64,000 bases of DNA, taken from positions 906,501 through 970,500 of the forward strand of contig JADJNH010000005.1 of NCBI GenBank assembly GCA_016714365.1. Reading direction: 5' to 3'. A model generated the notes under the pieces. That model had not been told where the DNA came from. It saw only the letters and a program-made list of their open reading frames with translations, and searched no databases. Below are positions 59,301 to 64,000 of this stretch, piece after piece (position 1 is the stretch's first letter; the number at the start of each line of letters is the position of its first letter). Made by a program: the position numbers and the translations under genes. Source of the stretch: Candidatus Vicinibacter affinis (GTDB lineage: Bacteria > Bacteroidota > Bacteroidia > Chitinophagales > Saprospiraceae).

Positions 59301-62300
59301 TGGTGATGGTCTTGTAGATTTCTATCGGGATGTAAATGGCAATGGTGTTGTTAATTTCAATAAAGGCAATGGATTTGATCTAACAGATAGTTGTGTGCTA
59401 AATTTTAATATTAATCCCAATTCTAAATCTACAAGTTTGTCTATTAATGGTGCGTTTGCTTTTGGGTTACCAATTCCAATTTTTGGAACTTGTTTAAAAC
59501 CTGTGGTTAATTTGAGTTTATCACCAAATAGGGCAGTTAATAATACAAAGACTACCATTGAAGATTATGATGCTGATGGATACCCGGATATTGTTAGACA
59601 AGAAGATGAATGTACATTACAAATTAGAAGATCTAAAATAAAAAGAACTAATAAACTAAAAACTGTAATAACACCCTTAGGAGCAGAATATACCGTAGAT
59701 TATAAATTAGCTCCTTCTAATTATGATATGCCTAATAGCAAATGGGTGGTATCAAAACTTGATGTTTATGATCCATATGCTACAACAGCTGAAGGACCAT
59801 CCACTATGAATAAAAAATTTGAATTTCATAATGGAAGATATGATAGACGGGAGAGGGATTTTTACGGATTCGAATATGTTAGAACTATTGACCTACAAAA
59901 TGATAATTCTGTCTACAGACAAAATATTGATCGATACCATAATATGAGTTATTATTTGAATGGAATGCTTAAGGAGAATTACGTTGTCAAAGGTGATATC
60001 ACTGTACATCAGGATGTATTGAAGAGAGATTCAATTACAATTTCAAATTCCAATAAATACAGCCAATTATCCAATAATTATGTTTTACGGGCACCAATAG
60101 TATCAACTTCCACCCCATGGATAATTGATACTAGCTCCAATCTAGGAGAAGATTATGATGTAGGAGGCACAAAAGGTAATGGTGCAGCATATGCGCAAAA
60201 AGTAGAATCTACCACAACAATATATGAATTTGGATCAACAACACTTAGTAATACTGAGTCCATGGAATATGATGAATACGGTAGAGTGACTAATTACGCA
60301 AAAGCAGGATCAGGTAATGATTACACATCATCCATAACTTATCAAACCCCGAACTTTACTAAAAACTTATTACTTATACCTGATCAAATCAGTGTTAGCG
60401 ATGGTAGTGGTTTGTTACGTAAACGAAAAGTAGGGTCATATGATAGTAATACTGGAGTAATAACATCTATTCATACTTATACCAGTGCAGGTAGCTATTT
60501 TACAACAAGTTTATCCTATTATAGCAACGGTAATCTTAACACGGTTACTACACCCATTGATCAGGATGGATATTCTAAAATTACAGAATACACCTATGAT
60601 ACAACACAGCAACAATTTATTACAGGCATCAGTAACACTTACAATGGAGAAGTTTATAGTTCTTCAGCTGAATATGATTTAAAATTTGGCGTAATGACTT
60701 TGTCTAAAGATATCACAGGAAATGAAATGACCTATACTTATGATCCAAAAGGCAGAGTGTTACAAATCAAGGGACCTAAGGATCCTACATATTCGTTGAA
60801 ATTTGCTTATACATTAAATGCAAGCGGTAAATCATATGCAACAACGGATCACTTCGATGTTCAGAATCCTTCCAATGATATGCAGACCCTAACCATCATT
60901 AATGGTCTTGGCCAACCTGTTCAAATTAAGAAAGATATAGTCAAGTATGACAACGGTACCTTTGATGAGGGTGTAAGCATATCAGGTATAGTAACCAAAG
61001 ATAAATTTGGAAGAGCAATAAAGCAATATCATCCCAAATTTGCTACATCAATGAGTACCGGTTTTGATTCCTCTCCAAGCGCTACTGTTACATCTGAGAC
61101 AACGTATGATGAAGTAGATCGCCCATTAACTGTGAAAGATGCAGATAATACGGTCATTACCATGTCTTACGACATTTCAGATGCAGCCCTACATACAGTT
61201 ACTACAATACCACAAAATGCAAGTACTAATATTGTTAAAGAAAGTTATACTGACTTAGACAAACAAGTCGTTAAACAAAAAGATAATGGTATGACTACTA
61301 CTTTTGAGTTTGATGCGGCAGGTCAGCTCCTCAGTGTATTAGATGAAGATGGCAATACCACATCCAGTGAGTATGATCTAGCAGGTAGACGGACGCAATG
61401 GATCCATCCAGACGCTGGAACCAATACTTATACATATGATAATCTTGGTCAATTAATGACTATGGTAACTCCAAATCTTGCCATGAATAGTGATGAAATA
61501 ATATATAAATCAGATGCTTTAGGTAGGATTAAATCGGTCACATATCCTGATTATGCAAATTCTACCCCAAATATCAACAATGTTAAATATGAATATTATC
61601 CTGCTACAACAGGAGGCGTTGATAATAACAGAGGTAGATTGATGTTGGTCCAAGATGCCACAGGATTAAGAAAATATGAATATGGATCTCAAGGCGAAGT
61701 GGTTAAAGACATCAGAACAATAATTGCTCCTGGCCAGGATAATAAAACCTATGTTCACCGATTCCATTATGATACATGGAATCGTATTGATACGCTCATT
61801 TATCCTAATAAAGACACCTTACTTTATAAGTATGATTTAGGTGGTAATTTGAACTTTATGAAAGCTGGAGTTCAGGTTTATATAGATAGTATTGGTTACG
61901 ATGAATTCGAGCAAAAAGTATTTTGTAAATATGGTAATAGTACATCACAAACCTATACCTATTCTACAACATTGCGAAGACTTTCCAATTTGGTTTCCAA
62001 GGATCACTCTGGTAACAATATGTATAACTTGAGTTATACATTTGATAAGATTGGAAATGTAGATTCAATTCATAATTCAGCAGGTATCATTAATGAAATG
62101 GGTGGAAGTTATTATCACAAATACACTTATGATAACTTTAACCGCATATCCACTGCACACGGCAGTTGGACCGGTTATCCTACCAACACACTGGGTAATA
62201 AAGCATCAAACTATACACTTGAGATGGCCTATGAAAATATGCATAGAATTACAACTAAACAACAAGAACATACACGTGATGCATCTAGTGTAAGCGAAAA

Positions 62301-63825
62301 CACTTACGATAATTTATTCAAATATGAAGATGTGAATCATCCGAATGCAGTAACATCTATAGAAAACCAAACAAACAGTGATGTCGAGGAATTTAATTAT
62401 GACGCCAATGGAAATGTATTGCTCCATGAATTCGATAATGGAGATACCAAGAATATGTTATGGGATGAAGCGAATATGCTCAAAGCAATAAAAATATCAA
62501 ATGCCGGAAGCTTCCAACACTACATCTATGATGCTAATGGTGAAAGAACTTTGAAGGGATTAGGGCAATATGGCATAATGGATTTAAATGGCTTAAGCCA
62601 AACCGTTTCTACCATTGGAAATTATTCCCAATATGTAAGTGGATACATGGTTATGGGACCACATTACATGGTCACGAATCACTATTATTCAGGTACAGAA
62701 AGAATAGCCTGTAAATTAGTTGGTTCAGTAGATAGTAGTGTTGATAATAGTCTAGAGTTATCGGGAACTGAAAAAGCTGGACTTCCAGATAGACAAGCAG
62801 AAGATCTGGAATTGGTCAGAACTGAATTTGGATTTGATACCTTAATTATTGACGATGTAGATCCTGATGAAGACGACTGCGAAGGAAATAACGATTGTCC
62901 TAACGTTTTGTATTTCTTCCATCCTGATCATATCGGATCAAGTACATTTTTAACGGATGAGGCTGGAAATCCTTATCAATTTATCCTATATTTGCCTTTC
63001 GGAGAAGGTATGGCTGAACAGAAAGCTGGGGGCTATTCAACGAAGTATAGGTTCACAGGTAAGGAAGTTGATGAGGAAACTGGGCTTTATTATTTTGGGG
63101 CGAGGTACTATGATCCTAGGATATCGTTGTGGTATGGGGTCGATCCACTTGCAAGTAAATATCCAAGCATTTCGCCTTATGCTTATGTTGCAAATAATCC
63201 AATAAATGCTATCGATCCGGATGGAAGAGAAATAATAATTATAACAGGAAGAGATAGCAAGGGTAATGTGTCAGGTCAACTTAGGTATTCAAATGGGACT
63301 CTTTATACAATGAGTGGAAAAGAGTATAAGGGAAACAATAGTTTTGCTTTAACTATGAAGAATGCTTTTAATGATATTAGAAAAGCAGATACTTATATTG
63401 ACAAAATGGTTAATGAGCTTGAAGGCAGTGAAAATAGTCATTTCATTGAATTCTCTAAAGATAGAGATGGAGCATATGTAACAGAGAATGAAAATGATGT
63501 AAATGGAAATGGTACGCAGTTGGTAATTACAAACGAAGAATTAAATGGTGACCCTCTTAGCAGTGGTGAAGACCAGAACTTAGGTAGTACTTTAAGTCAT
63601 GAATTACAGCATGTTTCTGATATTGTCAAAGGTGTGATTGATAGAACTCCAGATAAGAAAAGTGGAATCAAGAATAGTGAAATTAAGGCCGTCAATACAG
63701 AAAATAGATATAGAGCGAATCGAAATATGGACAAACGAACCCATTATGGAGAAGGCAATAAAATTCCTAAATCAAAACTTGAAGATCCATGCAAAGCAAA
63801 GGAATATTGTCAGGCATCTTATTAA
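56302..63825 (+). CDS. RHS cocoon with C-terminal M91-like zinc metallopeptidase (toxin C-terminal part)
   Basis: 2,507 residues in this frame; translation would normally enter from upstream. More VCBS loops (DINGDGLTDKLYY, DMNGDGLVDFYRD, DYDADGYPDIV) occur at about 910-1110. RHS/YD repeats follow (about 1310-2200), then a canonical RHS-associated core (about 2200-2310: PDHIGSSTFLTDEAG, LPFGEG, FTGKEVDEETGLYYFGARYYDPR, GVDPLA, NNPINAIDPDG). The last 190 residues are the payload: HELQH at about 2433-2437 in STLSHELQHVSDIVKG, then SEIKAVNTENRYR and a basic end, resembling M91 (NleD-type) zinc peptidases. By analogy to Tc/RHS toxins the peptidase would be cleaved off and delivered into a target cell. 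The target is unknown. Confidence 0.82.
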   Translation: MTGEVYFTPNSDPTENLVVVGSELEKEIPDTVITTLNEIHIPAYDVVKVWEAPHDGKIIIKNGVTTSDAKVSIETDANGFYGLAGLPLDKSTCRLYHGSSNDLPTEINNLPTSAGTLDCVSAEITDSCELDSDDDGINDCVECDSIGIDCISCKDSLLLLNQVNSGVLDLRATSGYIIARNKIKNNGQAYYHSSDSVMLTQENSDMFKVETGGKFKAYIEGCIKNNTSGGVNPEDAPNTETSYLRVKKGQKIYFRLHVKENATNNEIGWNPEVRYTHISGIGIDNTEMDYSSLTPHKSSYADGFMMSTKFDYPLPATGDSSTVLITWDPFTIADNSDSIKFRILKITEAEDGDNPDEVMQLWQDSIGIKSAVRTIYPPNLTLALDTLNTYYLRFEAYSQSNNDWQGINWNPKLIVTLVGIDSTDVSEVYPPVKYSLFRNYILPYKPSNGKSLKSYNTIIGSMTKIIDSVYVHLNFAPDIKTQIITCTSEASVCVDGKVFFKVKQNGRTIGTRIITVKNNSITINNSMPIKVKFTDEISKILTLELNSDGSYYGNELLRILESRGNWDKMVGYLGSSAYVTSGSNEAKNNKITRRNLNLLYDFQEAKGHFYRGWGQFLYNPSQDTGQHVALNDSFGRLINTYKDTMFTLTEDQISIISDITIDDLDDENYGENFDPETGQILIPGLTDLKLPNFLFLTPYAFKEAIIKEGAIYIDQKWRGFSKHNYVAKYSARAISAEEDVTDMISLHSPFLEYSNYNTGAYSLNKYVTSKTKSVNSGASAGRIKVGKSRTISSKSTNRSDYIDMNGDRYPDPILENFAQLTNSTGGLYPSSYTTSAIASGSRTWENTGLTDIYNNGKSASGTFGKAGNQTADPSGKGGNRFGKFLNSTLGDASLGLSANTGTSYSNCKVLYIDINGDGLTDKLYYNVNNVVTKMNQGNTGTDDALTDWGLVGLYKNINESKGLGSSLGKEYSSGAGKSITFGLSIGIGKALTGIQLVDMNGDGLVDFYRDVNGNGVVNFNKGNGFDLTDSCVLNFNINPNSKSTSLSINGAFAFGLPIPIFGTCLKPVVNLSLSPNRAVNNTKTTIEDYDADGYPDIVRQEDECTLQIRRSKIKRTNKLKTVITPLGAEYTVDYKLAPSNYDMPNSKWVVSKLDVYDPYATTAEGPSTMNKKFEFHNGRYDRRERDFYGFEYVRTIDLQNDNSVYRQNIDRYHNMSYYLNGMLKENYVVKGDITVHQDVLKRDSITISNSNKYSQLSNNYVLRAPIVSTSTPWIIDTSSNLGEDYDVGGTKGNGAAYAQKVESTTTIYEFGSTTLSNTESMEYDEYGRVTNYAKAGSGNDYTSSITYQTPNFTKNLLLIPDQISVSDGSGLLRKRKVGSYDSNTGVITSIHTYTSAGSYFTTSLSYYSNGNLNTVTTPIDQDGYSKITEYTYDTTQQQFITGISNTYNGEVYSSSAEYDLKFGVMTLSKDITGNEMTYTYDPKGRVLQIKGPKDPTYSLKFAYTLNASGKSYATTDHFDVQNPSNDMQTLTIINGLGQPVQIKKDIVKYDNGTFDEGVSISGIVTKDKFGRAIKQYHPKFATSMSTGFDSSPSATVTSETTYDEVDRPLTVKDADNTVITMSYDISDAALHTVTTIPQNASTNIVKESYTDLDKQVVKQKDNGMTTTFEFDAAGQLLSVLDEDGNTTSSEYDLAGRRTQWIHPDAGTNTYTYDNLGQLMTMVTPNLAMNSDEIIYKSDALGRIKSVTYPDYANSTPNINNVKYEYYPATTGGVDNNRGRLMLVQDATGLRKYEYGSQGEVVKDIRTIIAPGQDNKTYVHRFHYDTWNRIDTLIYPNKDTLLYKYDLGGNLNFMKAGVQVYIDSIGYDEFEQKVFCKYGNSTSQTYTYSTTLRRLSNLVSKDHSGNNMYNLSYTFDKIGNVDSIHNSAGIINEMGGSYYHKYTYDNFNRISTAHGSWTGYPTNTLGNKASNYTLEMAYENMHRITTKQQEHTRDASSVSENTYDNLFKYEDVNHPNAVTSIENQTNSDVEEFNYDANGNVLLHEFDNGDTKNMLWDEANMLKAIKISNAGSFQHYIYDANGERTLKGLGQYGIMDLNGLSQTVSTIGNYSQYVSGYMVMGPHYMVTNHYYSGTERIACKLVGSVDSSVDNSLELSGTEKAGLPDRQAEDLELVRTEFGFDTLIIDDVDPDEDDCEGNNDCPNVLYFFHPDHIGSSTFLTDEAGNPYQFILYLPFGEGMAEQKAGGYSTKYRFTGKEVDEETGLYYFGARYYDPRISLWYGVDPLASKYPSISPYAYVANNPINAIDPDGREIIIITGRDSKGNVSGQLRYSNGTLYTMSGKEYKGNNSFALTMKNAFNDIRKADTYIDKMVNELEGSENSHFIEFSKDRDGAYVTENENDVNGNGTQLVITNEELNGDPLSSGEDQNLGSTLSHELQHVSDIVKGVIDRTPDKKSGIKNSEIKAVNTENRYRANRNMDKRTHYGEGNKIPKSKLEDPCKAKEYCQASY

Positions 63826-64000
63826 TGGTTTGTTGTGTAATTGGTTGTAATCAATCAAATCTTATAAAAGAGCCTTTAGATAATTCATTTGTTATTTTAT
63901 TAACAAATGACAATAAAGAATTTATCACGATTTACTCTGATCTGAATAAAATTACCCCTAAAGATTTTACTAAATTAAATGTAGGTAAAAAGGAACGTTT
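63789..64000 (+). CDS. Lipoprotein, candidate immunity protein for the metallopeptidase toxin (3' truncated by the window)
   Basis: The frame opens at ATG 63789, 37 bases inside the end of the toxin gene, and is still open at the window edge. It encodes MQSKGILSGILLMVCCVIGC, a leader with a lipobox whose Cys is near residue 20. A later ATG at 63825 overlaps the toxin stop (TAATG) but leaves too short a leader. The overlap implies translational coupling. Immunity proteins usually follow RHS toxin tips directly, and a lipid-anchored periplasmic inhibitor would fit a peptidase arriving from outside. The family is not recognised from the 70 visible residues. Confidence 0.55.
   Translation, partial: MQSKGILSGILLMVCCVIGCNQSNLIKEPLDNSFVILLTNDNKEFITIYSDLNKITPKDFTKLNVGKKER

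Overview
The window looks like a chromosomal segment of an AT-rich member of the Bacteroidota, most probably of the Saprospiria/Chitinophagia type; this is inferred from gene content, not from a marker gene. The supporting signs are several type IX secretion (T9SS) C-terminal sorting domains with a PNP-type start, giant secreted RHS proteins with a DUF6443-type N-terminus, a peptidase-S74 'tail fiber' surface protein, a cyanophycin-synthetase-like Mur ligase, and AT-rich leaders in place of Shine-Dalgarno sites. I see no tRNA, rRNA or CRISPR array.

Layout. 1-12.6 kb: the tail of a T9SS cargo gene, then a tight run of a secreted protein, a lipoprotein and a 2,222-residue RHS-related giant, followed by a secreted protein, an M48-type metallopeptidase and another secreted protein. 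12.6-20.7 kb: a 2,680-residue DUF6443/RHS protein with a variable hydrophobic C-terminus and an AT-rich internal block. 20.7-24.6 kb: REP-like scars, a cytoplasmic HELGH gluzincin, an XAC2610-like lipoprotein, and a duplicated cytochrome-c gene killed by a stop codon. 24.6-32.1 kb: a double-SPOR protein, a probable outer-membrane barrel and a Ycf48/PKD T9SS cargo protein. 32.1-32.8 kb: a dead REP-associated tyrosine transposase (RAYT) between two inverted REP hairpins. 32.8-39.4 kb: a Fic AMPylase (minus strand), the intact cytochrome-c copy, an amber-interrupted lipoprotein gene, and two secreted proteins, one of them DUF3298-like. 39.4-45.8 kb: a visibly G+C-richer block (an unusual CphA-like ligase, a DUF1624 acyltransferase, a PQQ-propeller T9SS protein) bracketed by 52-bp copies of one IS3-type end. 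45.8-47.1 kb: an IS3 orfA remnant and an orphan PD-(D/E)XK nuclease-like gene. 48-64 kb: a surface/toxin operon with an S74 repeat protein, a T9SS cargo protein, a roughly 3,890-residue SpvB-TSP3-VCBS-RHS protein ending in an M91-like zinc metallopeptidase, and an overlapping lipoprotein gene that is a candidate immunity gene and runs off the window.

How it fits together. Most products are predicted to be exported, so this is an accessory surface, secretion and competition region. The most interesting unit is the last one: a fused Tc-B/Tc-C-like RHS cocoon with a metallopeptidase payload and a lipoprotein downstream. As written, the S74 gene has one frameshift and the toxin gene has two. All three are explained by one missing base in a short A or T run, so they are either assembly errors or slippage sites. 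The two cytochrome-c copies, the RAYT/REP set and the IS3 scars show that the region has been repeatedly rearranged.
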